Source: Amborella trichopoda (Eukaryota > Streptophyta > Magnoliopsida > Amborellales > Amborellaceae). Taken from it: a stretch of DNA of 64,000 nucleotides. Position numbers and translations under genes: made by a program. The stretch is taken from positions 3,652,780 through 3,716,779 of the forward strand of contig NW_006500178.1 in NCBI RefSeq assembly GCF_000471905.2, read 5' to 3'. This document shows positions 1 to 10,035 of this stretch, piece by piece (within the stretch, counting starts at the first letter, position 1; every line of letters begins with the position of its first letter). Under the pieces are notes generated by a model. The model did no database searches. It saw only the letters and a program-made list of their open reading frames with translations, and was not told the origin of the DNA.

Positions 1-1086
1 AAGATCTCTTCAATAGTAAAAGGTTTTTCTAACCACGAAGCTCTATCGTCCGAGAGGCTCAAAAAATCTAGGGAAGACATTCTAGGTCTTAGGCCAGGGG
101 GAGCAGTGTAGAGGGATTTAAAGAAATCGACTATGGCCAGATCAATTTCATCAGGAAGGGTGAAAAGGTAGTTGTTATTTCTAATCATCGAGATAGAATT
201 GTCTCTCCTACGACAATTGGCTATCTGGTGAAAGAAGGTTTTTTTTTTCTGCAAGATGTAACCTGCTCTTTCAAAGACGAGTAAGGAATAGGAATTCCAC
301 CGATTTTGGATAAGGGAGTGTAGGGATTCCTCTTGCAGCCAGAGGAGCTCAAATCTGAAGGGACTCGGGCCCCTCTTGACAGCCAGGGTATCTAAAAGAA
401 TGGGACAGTGGTTTGACGTGGGTTTAGGTTGTGCCTGAGCAGAGGATCTAGAGAAACGTTCTTCCCAATTCAGGGAGAGAAGAAACCTGTCAAGTTTAGA
501 GAGGGTAGGGTTGGTTGCGTGGTTGGACCAAGTAAACTTGCTGCCTTGAAGAGGGACATCGAAGAGCTCGTTTCGCTCTCGACTAACAAAATCAGAGAAA
601 TCCCTCATTCCCTGGAAAATAGCATTAGAGGTGTTTCTGTCGTAGGACCAATAGATAATGTTTAAGTCACCACCCAAGCACCAGATGGGATGAGGCAGTG
701 ACGCAACCAGATCCAATTCTGATCAGAACCTATTTCTAAGAGAAGCAGGGTTGGGACCATAGACCGCTGTGAATTTCCAAGGTATTCCATCAGAAATGCT
801 GGTTAAGAGAGCAGTGACAGAGAATTCCCCAATGTGAGAGGAATTGAGAGAGTGGTTTGAAGGGTTCCACACTATCCAAATATCTCCAGAGGCCCCATTC
901 ACTGCTAGGGAAACCCATTGGCTAGGTCTACTACCCCAGACTTGACGAATGAGTTGGAGATCAAGATCAGGTAGTTTGGTTTCAAAGAGCAAGAATGGCA
1001 GGTGAATGTTTAGGGGTGAGATCCTTGACTGCAACCTTCTTGGAATGGTTGCCTCGGCCTTTAACATTCCAGACTAACAACTTCAT
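1..1086 (-). pseudogene. LINE ORF2 endonuclease region (element A), broken
   Basis: The minus-strand reading starts with an ATG at 1086 (MKLLVWNVKG), the usual plant L1 ORF2 start. After a frameshift it continues through 'LFETKLPDLDLQLIRQVWGS', then 'TAVYGPN', then a GGDLN motif near 670-690, corresponding to the APE-type endonuclease GDFN motif. Further on come 'FTWSN', 'LDRFLLS', 'SNHCPI' (normally SDHCPI) and 'GPSPFRFE', all typical of the endonuclease to RT linker. A stop near 719 replaces a tryptophan expected from relatives. The protein would nick target DNA and prime reverse transcription; this copy cannot. Confidence 0.85.
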
Positions 1087-1238
1087 TTATTTAAACTATG
1101 AAGGGGGGAGGAGGCCAGTCTGGGAGACCTCCGCAAAGAATTTAGGTTTGAAATCAGGGGAAGACTGTCTGTAGGCTGACCCTCAAAAGGAATAGAGGAA
1201 AAAATATTACAAAGTACTCTCTGTCCTCTGAAATTCAC

Positions 1239-3773
1239 CTACATTTTGCTTTGAGCGTCAACTGTTACGAACTTGTGGGCCGGTCCTTTAGGTCCATCAT
1301 AGGCAAAACCCATAACTCTATACATATCGCGCATCCTGGCGTCGACCCTGTTTGACCCATCCCCGTCGACCTCCTCTGTCTCAACGAGAGCTAAAGGGGG
1401 AGAGATGGGATTTGCACCATCGTCCCTAATTGTCCCATCCCCGTCGACCACCTCTGCCTCAACAGGAACCAGAGGGGGAGAGATGATAGTTGCACCGTCG
1501 TCCTTGTTTGTCCCATCCCCGTTAACCGCCTCTGTTTCTGCGAGAGGGGGAGAGATGGGAGGTGCCTCTACCACTCTGTGTCCCCCATCCCCGTCGACCA
1601 CCTCTGTAGCAAGAAAGTCCAGAGGGGGAGAGATGGGAGTTGCAGAGAACACTGGATCCTCGTTAACCAAATTCTCGGGAGGAGTGAAAGTGGGGTAAAG
1701 GTCTAGAGGAAGAGAGGGAGAGGTCAGTTGAGAGGGTGCAGGAGGCAGCTGATAAGGGGAGAAGCTAGAGAGGGTATGCGATTGGGTGGGAGAATCAGAG
1801 AGGTCCGGGGTAGCCTGAGGAGAGGGGAGGGCGAATAAAGGGGACTCATAGTAAACGGACGGAAGGTAGGCAATGTAGTGGTAGGTCTGGATCGAGGAAT
1901 AGGTAGACAACACCACAGGTGAGGAAGGGGGCCAGGCCATCTGAAGGTTGTGCACACTGTGGATCTGAACCAGGTGAGGAGTAAAAGTTAGGTGAGGAGC
2001 TAGAAGGTTGGCTAAGGACGAAGGTTGGGGGGGAGTATGATCCATGGAATGGGCTACTACAAAACCTAAAGGATAGCCGTCCGGAAGCAGGGAAGGGGTA
2101 ACAGAGCTATGATTAGGGACAGGTACCAGGGAGAAGGGGAAAAAATGGATGGAAAATGGAACTAGAGGGAGGCTAGAGGATGAAGGTAGCGATGGGGTAG
2201 GCAAAGGAGAGAGGGCCTCAGATTGCTAGGGAAGGAAAGAACAGGGGAAGGTAGAGAGGGAGTTCCCACTAGAGGGAGACCGGAGGTCTTTTCCATCAGG
2301 GGAGGACGGCGGCCGAAGAACTGCTGAGGCATGCAACGGCTGAAGGGATTGAGGCTGGGACAACTGGGGTGTCGGCAGTGGCTGTAGAGGCGACGAAGAG
2401 CCAGATGCCGCAAGGTGGTGTGTAGGCAGGTGCTGCGGAGGTGGCGAGTAGGTAGGTGGCCCAGGCATAAGGATGGCGGAAAGGGGCGGCGAAGGACAGA
2501 CATTAAAGGCTGAAAGACCCTGTATCGGGGGAGGACGGGGCAAAGGCACGTGAAGGGGTAGGTGATCGCTCTGCCCGAGAGATGAGGTGACGGGTTCAGA
2601 GGGACGCATGGTGGCAAGGGAGGGGAAACGGGCAGAGGGGAAGACAAAGAGGAAGGGCCGAGTTCAACGTTGAGACCCGAGAGGGGAGGAGAGGGTGAAC
2701 GGTCAACCCATACCTCTTTACCGAGCTGCTGATGATGAAGGGGAAGACCCGCTAGAGAAGGCACTTTACTGAGTACAACCGCTAGGGTCGGGTCTTCGGG
2801 ACGCCTATGAGAAACAGGCTTCAGGGGATTTAGCATGTGCCTGCTAGCTCAGCTTCGTCCTTGTGTTTCGAACCTGGGACTCTTAGACACCTGAGCCGGG
2901 TTGGGCGGATGTCGGCGTCGCTTCTTGTGATGCCGTTTTTTCCTGTTCACTTCAATCCTGGGATGAGAGGAATTTTCCGATGAGAGCTCAGGAGTCGGAA
3001 TAGGTCAGAAATGCACAGATGGTGGGGAGGCCGGGTCCCACGAAGTGTTGATTGGGTAGAGCAGACCTTCTACCTTCAGTCAAAGAGTTTGCCGAATTCG
3101 ACCAGTGTCTAGGACTTCCAGTAGTAGTCGAATGGATCCCAGTGGAAGGTTTCGAGGGAGATCCAATGGATGGAGATAACAGTGCCACAAGCAGCGGCGA
3201 CTCTCCTGAAAGTCACTGGAGACCAAGCATGTAGGGGAATGTTATCGAGAGTTTGTTTCTTGAATGAACCCTCCTTAGGCCACCATGGCCCAAGTCGTCT
3301 GCAAGTTGTTTCAGGCTCCTTCAGAGAGATTCTAGCCCAACTTTCGATACCGTGAATGCCATCCCTTGCGGGTTGGAAGCTCCCAACTAACGACGCCCGA
3401 AGTTTCGTCCTGTTCACCAAAACTTCCTCTGGAAGGGGTTGGACAATGAAGGGGAGAAAAGGAGAAGGTTCAAAAGGAAGGGGCCCTGAAGGGGACGACT
3501 GTGTAGTGGGGGAGGAAGAAAGGAAGGGATTATCAATGGGCAAATCCCTTCTAGCCGGGTTGCTGTAAGGTCGAGCAGTGACCTGAGCAAAAGAAAAAGG
3601 TTGACCAGAAAAGCAGGAGGGTTATGCTTAAAGGTAAGAAAGGAAGAAGAATGGTTGAGAGAGGAGGGAGGAGAGAGCACCGGGCGCAAGGGTCTGTGTC
3701 TATGGGTTAAAGGATACAGATTGTAGATGTCGTTCCAAGATAGGGGAAGGGGGCGCTGAAAGCGTCGAGCCAT
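1239..3773 (-). pseudogene. LINE ORF1 (gag-like), frameshifted (element A)
   Basis: The likely start is the ATG at 3773 (MARRFQRPLP on the minus strand), about 2.5 kb upstream of the last stop at 1239 and about 150 bp ahead of ORF2, the normal L1 arrangement. The reading changes frame several times. The most protein-like stretch (3109-3543) contains 'LVGSFQPARDG', 'WPKEGSFKKQT' and 'PLHAWSPVTFRRVAAACG', which resembles the nucleic-acid binding gag-like domain of plant LINE ORF1 proteins. The rest is rich in Pro and Ser, and the C-terminus has a tandem repeat (separate entry). It would coat the RNA in the retrotransposition particle. Confidence 0.65.
1345..1650 (-). repeat. In-frame tandem repeat of 72-78 bp inside LINE ORF1
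   Basis: The plus-strand landmark GGGGGAGAG recurs at 1396, 1474, 1546 and 1624 (spacings 78, 72, 78). On the minus strand the units are in frame and encode about 25 residues each, built from 'ISPPL', a variable part, an acidic 'VDGDG' core and 'DDGA'. All spacing changes are multiples of 3, so the reading frame was kept while the array changed. Confidence 0.8.
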
Positions 3774-3940
3774 TTTTACTGCTTGTTGCTTCTTGAGTTC
3801 CTGATGCTGTTCTTTTTTGTTGATATTTTTAATAGAGAAAGGAGAGAGGGGGGGCTCATTTGAGAGTGAAGAGAAGGGTTGGTTAATGGTACAATGAGAG
3901 TGGAGAGAGGGCTTCTTGGAGGGGATAGGGAAGAGAGACA

Positions 3941-4259
3941 AAAGGTTCCAAAAAAGGGTTTTCTTAGAGAGAAGGGGAAGTGCATAGTGCAGAGTGCAGA
4001 GTGCAGAGAAGAAAGTGGAGTGGAGAAAGGCTCTATCATATTACATGTTTTCTTCGGAAGAATGAAAGATTACAACCAGAAAACCGTTGATGCTCTAAGT
4101 ATAGACTTAAGCAACTGAAGTCGACCTACATATGAGAGGCATAAAGGCTGCCATGACCCAATCTTACCGAACACCTTACCCACTAGACTATGGCAATAAT
4201 TGTGACTAAGATGTCTACGAAATAATGGTGGGCCCAAATAGCGGACTGGGAGGACTCCT
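3941..4259. other. Junction between two LINEs, no gene seen
   Basis: About 320 bases separate the 5' end of LINE A from the truncated ORF2 of LINE B. It contains a short GTGCAGAGTGCAGA microrepeat near 3985-4010 and nothing that can be assigned. Confidence 0.5.
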
Positions 4260-4475
4260 TCAAGAAACTTTTAACTCCCTAAAGTTATTATAGAATCCCA
4301 ACTTTTTAGACCAAATATGGCTCAACTCCATAGGAAGCTTAGTTTCCAATAAGAAAAGAAGACCAATGTTATGTTGTCCTTTTAAAACCCCAATATCCGA
4401 TATTATGCCCCGGCCCAAAAGACCCTTGATATTCCAAGCTGCAATTGACATAAATAAAATTAAAGGTTTGATCAT
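4260..4475 (-). pseudogene. LINE ORF2 N-terminus (element B), truncated
   Basis: The minus-strand reading contains 'MSIAAWNIKGLLGRG', the usual start of a plant L1 ORF2, followed by 'LLFLLETKLPMELSHIW' of the endonuclease. It ends after about 70 residues and nothing downstream continues it, so the endonuclease and reverse transcriptase are absent. Confidence 0.75.
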
Positions 4476-4562
4476 TTGGTAAGAGAAACCTTACCTTCAG
4501 AAGATGCAATTGACATAAATAAAATTAAAGGTTTGATCATTTGGTAAGAGAAACCTTACCTT
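4441..4562. repeat. Perfect 65-bp tandem duplication
   Basis: The block beginning GCAATTGACATAAATAAAAT at 4441 starts again at 4506 and runs without a visible mismatch through the CCTTACCTTC end of each unit. Its near-identity beside badly decayed LINE sequence implies a recent slippage event. It spans the ORF2 start and the end of ORF1. Confidence 0.85.
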
Positions 4563-5622
4563 CTTGTCACCAGTAGCTACTAGAGGTAATCCTCTCATAT
4601 CACCTAAAGCTGATAAAGAATGCCCCTTCTTGTCACCAGTAGCTACCAAATAGGCTTTTAATTGTGATCTAGTTTGAGCTTGAGGGAGCTTCTCACTACT
4701 CGCATGTGCTTGCAATCGCTTATTTAAACCTTCCACCTTATCAACTTCCTTTTCCAGAGATTTCCCATCTTCTAGTGTGTTGGGATTGTGACCACCAACT
4801 TCTTTTTCCAGAGATTTGTTGGGATTGTGACCACCAACAATATTCCCCATGCCATCCTCTAGCGTGTCCCCCTGTGGCTCAGTCACTCCCTTCCCATTAC
4901 CACAGGTTTTCGGATCCTCCATAAGCAAGGGATCCAAAACTGCCCTCAACATCATACTCCTCATCTTTCTCTATGTCAGGAGTGACGTTAACTTGCTTGA
5001 GACTGTACTCACATTCCTTCTGATCATGGCCATGGACTGAGGAATGCATGATTGTAGGTGTAACAACTGCTTTATCAGTCACCATAGTCGAAATGATATC
5101 AACAGGTGTGGTCATAGAATGGGCAGCATTGTTTACATCAGCCTGGTTGTCCATAGTCAACAACGAAGCTTCATGGTTCAGAATTGCATTCTGTGGCAAG
5201 AGCGAGGATTCGCCATCCTCAACTGGTGACGAAACATGCCCAGTCACTGGCGGCAGACCCTCGACATCACCAGACACATCAATATTATTGACATTAGTCA
5301 TAATTGTAACCTCATACTCTTGTTGCACATCAGAATCACCCATAGGAATACGACTGTTGACGGTATTTTGCTCATAAGAGCTAACTGCCTTCTCAATAAG
5401 AGACACTTCGTTATTCTCTTGGACATTGACTAGAATTTCAAAAGCATTAGAAATGATATCCTTTGGGTCCACTTTGTTATTAGTATGAGAACCAACAGTG
5501 TGGTCGATAATCAGCACATTATGTTCCTTCGGCACATTGGAAAGGGTTAGAAAACCACCGTTCGATTCAGATTGAACAGCTAAGAAATGGGGTCGCATAT
5601 AACCTATATGTTGTTGGGTCAC
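4497..5622 (-). pseudogene. LINE ORF1 C-terminal region (element B)
   Basis: Two overlapping minus-strand frames (5622-4897 and 4964-4497) carry a long hydrophilic tail without a recognised domain. It contains short internal duplications: 'VATGDKK' occurs twice, and 'GGHNPN' with 'KSLEKEV' occur in alternation. This matches the low-complexity tails of LINE ORF1 proteins. One frameshift near 4930 joins the frames. Confidence 0.55.
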
Positions 5623-5835
5623 AAAGAAATATATCCCTTTAAGTAATTAGCTATATACCACCAATAAAAAGGTATAAAAATCATTTCAAACAAACAAGAA
5701 ATAAAAGGAAGTGAGAAAATATTTCAACCGTCATAGTTTCAACCGTCATAGTCGCCAAACAATGAAGATTAATGGACCGACACATTTTCAAATGTTTAAC
5801 CAATCCGTAACTCGAACTCAATGTCATGCGGACTT

Positions 5836-6335
5836 CTAAACTAATATCACTAAATTCTTTAACAGCTTTTGTAATATAAGGAAATCACTTCTAATCATAC
5901 CTCTTTGGAGATATCCATTGAAAACAACTTTGTAGGAATTGCTGAAAGCTGAAAGGAGATCACCAATCTTGCAATGAATTGATGAGAGTGCAATGCCTGT
6001 GCAAAGATTACAACAAAGCCCATATTTTAGAGATTTAGCATGGGCCTGCCGAAAAGCTTCCATTCTATATAATCGTCTTCTACACACTTTTTTATAACAA
6101 TAATACCAAGAGTACATTGAGAAGACCAAAATCCAGAGCTTTTCATCTCTTGGAAATATTGTAATTCAACTTTAAAGATATACAATTCAGAATAACTAGA
6201 GATCAATGTTTTCCAAATCATGGTACCTCTCACAAACATCTCATCCATCATATTTTGTGCACATTGAAAACTACCACTACTGTGATTCAAGTGAGCAACA
6301 CTATCGATCATAAATCCCTCCTGAAAAAAAGTCAT
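5836..6335 (-). pseudogene. PPR-like (pentatricopeptide repeat) pseudogene fragment
   Basis: Two minus-strand frames (6335-6027 and 6129-5836) carry a decayed pattern of plant PPR proteins: 'MMDEMFVRG' followed by 'WKTLISSYSE', 'YFQEMKSSGF', then 'FRQAHAKSLKYGL' and 'GIALSSIHCKIGDL', matching the DEMP.R, W..LIS.Y, GKQ.HA...K.G and ALI.MY.KCGDL consensus. Such proteins bind organellar RNA. A frameshift near 6060 and the lack of a start or neighbouring repeats show it is a relic. It lies inside a LINE ORF1, so it was captured or inserted. The call rests on motif spacing only. Confidence 0.5.
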
Positions 6336-6424
6336 CTCTTAGGATTCAATGAAATATTTTAACCCCCAGGCTTGTTCTTGCTAAATTTTATGAGGTCAAG
6401 ATGCAAATATCAGGTTCCTTAGGT

Positions 6425-7334
6425 TTAGGTTTTGCTTTCCTTCACCCTCCTTTTATATACTAACTGCTGTCTCCCTTTGACTACCTTCCAAACCTCTTCC
6501 CCTGAGGGTAACTTAACAGAAGTACCACCATTAGGAACAATTGTTGCACTAGCCTTGATGGGAGCCTTTGCACTTAAATCTGCTCGACATAATTCAGGGT
6601 TATGGGCCACCCTCCGACATTTAGAACAGATCGAGGGTATGAACTCATAGATTATCTCTTGCCCATAATCCTTCCCATACATGTCCAGCCAAACTTCAGT
6701 CGAGCATATCGTATCTAGATCCAATGCAACACACACCCTTGGCTCAGCACTTGATCTTAATTTGTTGGTTTGTCCATGAAGATGGGCTTTCCAACACTGG
6801 AGGCAATACAAAACAGAATTTCTGGTTCCCAATACATTATTGGCAACCTTGGCAATTTGTTCCAAACTGGTACAATTTGGCGAGTATATTCTTAGAGGGT
6901 TGAACTGATGGATTCCATTCTTGAAGCACCAAACACTTTTTGTTGATAAACCATGGCCCCCCCGTACGGGCAACCTCCATCTCCTTCCTAGAACGGAATC
7001 GAAAAATCAAGAAGCCCCCATCAGCAGAGAGTACTTCAACATCACGCTCAAGCCTCCATATTTTCTTCAACATCTCTTTCATATAATTTCGATCGGATCG
7101 GTGGCCCAAGAAGTACCCCAATAAGCGGTTTTCCCACCTACTCTGACATGAGTCCAACTTCTTTTCAATTTTGACAAATGTTTTACCATTAATAATTTCA
7201 GTAGGTAAAGTATCCATCTCCTCAAAGTAAAACACTCTGTTTTGAACACCCTTGGCACCAAATAACAGGTCTGAGGACCTACCCAAGTCCCAACAGCTCT
7301 TAGCTAAGCTTCCATTCTTGTTCTTTGAAGCCAA
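6425..7334 (-). pseudogene. LINE ORF1 DUF4283 domain plus zinc knuckle (element B)
   Basis: Minus-strand frames 7334-6837 and 6973-6425 together give a DUF4283 domain ('ENRLLGYFLGHRSDRNY', 'WRLERDVEVLSADGGFLIFR', 'GGPWFINKKCLVLQEWNP') and then a CX2CX4HX4C knuckle ('CSKCRRVAHNPELC', near 6590-6635). This is the standard core of plant L1 ORF1 and would bind the element RNA. A frameshift near 6900 separates the two halves. Confidence 0.85.
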
Positions 7335-7418
7335 GGATGGAAACTCCTCCCTTATGACACCTTCACCATGAGAACCTGAAGTAGATCCTAGGTTGTTCTT
7401 ACTACCAAATTTTTTTTT

Positions 7419-8960
7419 TCAAGGAGTAACATCCACCTCCTTGCCTTTGCCAGAACCAACAATAGGTTGACTTCCTATGTTGCCATCTATGGCATGTTTC
7501 AACCCAACCACCAAGGGTGGAAAGGCCTCCCTTACAGAACTCTTGATGACCCCATCAAGATCAACATCAGTAGATCTCTGGCCAGGGCTGATACGAAGAT
7601 TTTCAAGGTCAGAATCTTGAACAATCATTGTCTCTCGGTTCATGATACTTTGAGCAATACCATCAAGACCAGAATTTATGGACTCAGGAATATCTCCATA
7701 GGGAGAAAGAGCTGGCTGTTCAGTATGCTCACCCATAGCCGTAGGTGCATGCAACCCATAACCATCATGAATAACATAACTGCGACCTTGACCGTACTCA
7801 GCATTATTGGCAACCCCACCAGAGTCAATAACATGATCAATATCATTGTAAGGGACAGAAATTCGAACACCCAAAACTTTCCCAATCTGGGAAGCTTCAC
7901 GACTATCTTCTATGGAACTAGAAACACAACCCAAAAGATCGTGACCCATAAGTTTAGCTTGCACATTAGCATGGCTAGCAAGTAAGCCATCCTTTTTTGA
8001 TAAAACATTACCAGCAGGAGACACACCGAAGCAAGAACTAGAATGCACAAAAGAAGCATTCTGTGAATCAATGCAAAAAGAGATATTGTCCTTCGCAGGC
8101 ATTAGAGAATAACCAGAATTGAAGTCATCACCATAGGCAGCTACCACAAGAAAGGCAGCACTATTATCCTCCTTCATATTATTATCCTTTGCAGGCATCT
8201 CTGCATAACCAGACCCAGATACCACACGATAGGCAGCACCAGAATCTACCTTTGAAACTAGATCACCAGAAACACCCTTAATACCAGTTCCATCTCGAGG
8301 TGCAGGGTCAAGGATTATAGCCTCTTCATCCTTTCTGCAATCTCCAGATCTCATGAAACGAGATCCACTATCATCCGCGTGCAAAAGAGTATGATCAGAT
8401 CTGTTAGATCTAGGTTTATCTTCGCCATGAATATTGTGACCAGAAATTAATGGATCATAACCATATTCATCCCCATCAAGATGATCACCACCATTAAAAG
8501 AGGATCTTATCTTATCAGTATTATCCACATATAAAATAGCGTGAGCAGCTCTTTTAGAGCCAGATACATCTCCGCCAATAATGATGTCAATATCATCCGC
8601 ATGTACAAGAGCATGATCAGATTCAAGATGATCACCACCAATAAAAGAGGATTTTCGATTATCAATATTATCCACATGTAAAAGAGCAGATCTTTTAGTC
8701 CCAGAACCATCTCTGCCAAAAATTTGTTGATCATAAATGAGTGGATCATAACCAGATCCATCCCCATCACTATCGAGATGATGACCACCATCAGAAACAA
8801 AGGTAATACGAGCAGATCTGGTCATAGCCTCTAGGGGACCAGCACCACCATAACAATAAGCGAGACTACTATCACAGAAACGAGAAAGAAGCTCTCGAGG
8901 ATCAGAAGGTTCCCCCTCCACAGGGAGAGGAACACCAATAGGGGGTGAGGAAACCACCAC
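7419..8960 (-). CDS. LINE ORF1 N-terminal extension (element B), 513-codon open frame
   Basis: This is the longest open frame in the window. It runs on the minus strand from ATG at 8960 to a stop at 7419, immediately upstream of the DUF4283 region and in the same element. It has no domain I recognise. It is acidic and rich in Asp, Gly, Ser and His, and contains imperfect repeats of a 'GGDHLD' plus 'YDPLI' plus 'LLHADD' pattern. The absence of stops over 513 codons beside decayed neighbours is unusual. It may be a variable LINE ORF1 N-terminus or an unrelated ORF carried by the element. Confidence 0.55.
   Translation of the reverse strand: MVVSSPPIGVPLPVEGEPSDPRELLSRFCDSSLAYCYGGAGPLEAMTRSARITFVSDGGHHLDSDGDGSGYDPLIYDQQIFGRDGSGTKRSALLHVDNIDNRKSSFIGGDHLESDHALVHADDIDIIIGGDVSGSKRAAHAILYVDNTDKIRSSFNGGDHLDGDEYGYDPLISGHNIHGEDKPRSNRSDHTLLHADDSGSRFMRSGDCRKDEEAIILDPAPRDGTGIKGVSGDLVSKVDSGAAYRVVSGSGYAEMPAKDNNMKEDNSAAFLVVAAYGDDFNSGYSLMPAKDNISFCIDSQNASFVHSSSCFGVSPAGNVLSKKDGLLASHANVQAKLMGHDLLGCVSSSIEDSREASQIGKVLGVRISVPYNDIDHVIDSGGVANNAEYGQGRSYVIHDGYGLHAPTAMGEHTEQPALSPYGDIPESINSGLDGIAQSIMNRETMIVQDSDLENLRISPGQRSTDVDLDGVIKSSVREAFPPLVVGLKHAIDGNIGSQPIVGSGKGKEVDVTP
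8370..8790 (-). repeat. Imperfect in-frame repeats in the 513-codon ORF
   Basis: On the minus strand the motifs 'GGHHLDSD', 'GGDHLESD' and 'GGDHLDGD' recur, each with nearby 'LLHVDN', 'ALVHADD', 'AILYVDN' or 'LLHADD' blocks and 'SG(T/S)KR'. Spacing is roughly 40-65 residues and variable, indicating old tandem duplications within the coding frame. Confidence 0.6.
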
Positions 8961-9009
8961 TGATAGACGTGACTATCGATCCATTCCAAAGTGGTATGTC
9001 AGTGGGGAT

Positions 9010-9310
9010 TTGGGCCCCTACCCTGGAGGAAGTGACGGGACTTTAAAATGGTGTGGAGTCAAATTATCCTCATACTGTCCATATCCTCCTCTTCTAATGT
9101 TTGTGTCCTCTCAAAACCGCTTACATTGGCACCTTCTTGTGGTTTCTGCAGAGGCCAGGAGGAAGCATTGTCCTTTCACGTATAATTTCCGTAATTCGTG
9201 CCAACAACTCCTTGATTTTCTGGAGGTAGTCATAATGATTAGCAAGTCTTTGTAGAATGGACTGGTGCCAACCACCCCTCCTTGACCACACCTATGGTCT
9301 TGGCCACGGT

Positions 9311-9398
<88 letters not shown>

Positions 9399-10035
9399 TT
9401 GCCTTCATTTGCCATTGAATGTGAAATCACCTAGACACTCACTAGGATAGCTTATTTGACTTGGGAACTTTAAGGCAAGAAAACATGTAGAGCTATGCAA
9501 TAACCTTAGTACAACACCTAAAACAGTAAGAAACATTATATCCTAGAAGACGACAGTAACAACAAAGGGATAGCACTTTAAAGACCTAATGGATACCATA
9601 GAACTCTAGGACAAACCATAATATAGACCTCTAGCCCTAGGGCAGAACTTGCTCTAATACCAAACTGATGTAACCATAGATTAGCCACTTACTAATCTTT
9701 GATTACAACACCTTGAAATACATTTCGAAACACTTTAAATTCAGATAAGGCTAAATCTTCTACAATTTCAGTCGGTAATCATCCTCAAAACTAAATAAAT
9801 AGCCTTGTGTAGATCAACATGCAATTTTTAGGAATTTGTTTTAATAACCTAAAAATAAGATTTCAAATCCATAATGGATTGAAAATAGTCCTTAAGCAAA
9901 ATCAGCTACATAAAAGTTGATCCCGATGAAATTCAAAGTTAACCTACAAATCCAAAAGAAGAAGAGGGTGTATAGAAACTTTAAATTAACTCTGGAGGAT
10001 CCTCACCACTAGTTCTGAGGTTTTCCTCACCACTA
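9010..10035 (-). mobile_element. LTR-retrotransposon 5' remnant (probable Ty3/gypsy), minus strand
   Basis: On the minus strand an LTR appears to end at 9666 (…TCA), followed after 3 nt by TGGTATTAGAGC (9662-9651), complementary to the 3' end of initiator-Met tRNA, then a leader, then a (GR)n-coding hexamer array (9398-9304). An Arg-Gly-rich start close to the PBS is common in chromovirus-type gypsy gag. The remaining gag ('ELLARITEIIRERT') decays and is lost by about 9010. Neither LTR start nor pol is present, so the family call is inference. Confidence 0.5.
9304..9398. repeat. (CACGAC)n hexanucleotide array
   Basis: About 16 units of CACGAC/CACGAC phase run almost without interruption. On the minus strand it encodes (Gly-Arg)n in one frame and poly-Val in another. 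It is within the gag-like remnant. Confidence 0.9.

Larger units (their letters stand above)
1..3940 (-). mobile_element. L1-type LINE (element A), 5' part, runs off the left edge
   Basis: Read on the minus strand, this is a non-LTR retrotransposon with ORF1 (about 3773 down to 1239) followed by ORF2 (from 1086 down past base 1). ORF2 shows an endonuclease-like start, a GGDLN motif and the downstream 'KRGPSPFRFE' type motif of plant L1 elements. The reverse transcriptase should lie left of the window. Both ORFs are broken by frameshifts and stops, so the copy is dead. The 5' boundary near 3940 is approximate and no target duplication could be seen because the 3' end is missing. Confidence 0.85.
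4260..8990 (-). mobile_element. L1-type LINE (element B), 3'-truncated, interrupted
   Basis: The minus strand reads ORF1 from about 8960 downwards, then only the first ~70 codons of ORF2 (4475-4260: 'ISDIGVLKG', 'LLFLLETKLP', the ORF2 endonuclease start). The order ORF1 then ORF2 and the DUF4283 plus zinc-knuckle content identify a plant L1 element. It lacks the rest of ORF2, and the ORF1 middle (about 5640-6420) is occupied by a PPR-like sequence. It is a different subfamily from element A, with different ORF1 sequence. Confidence 0.8.

Noticed and set aside
1239..2836. Several long proline-rich minus-strand frames as host genes
   Set aside because: They sit between a LINE ORF1 start and a LINE ORF2 start and are parts of a frameshifted ORF1.
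9239..9430. Open frame of poly-valine on the minus strand
   Set aside because: It is one reading of the CACGAC hexamer array; the Gly-Arg reading fits the gag context better.
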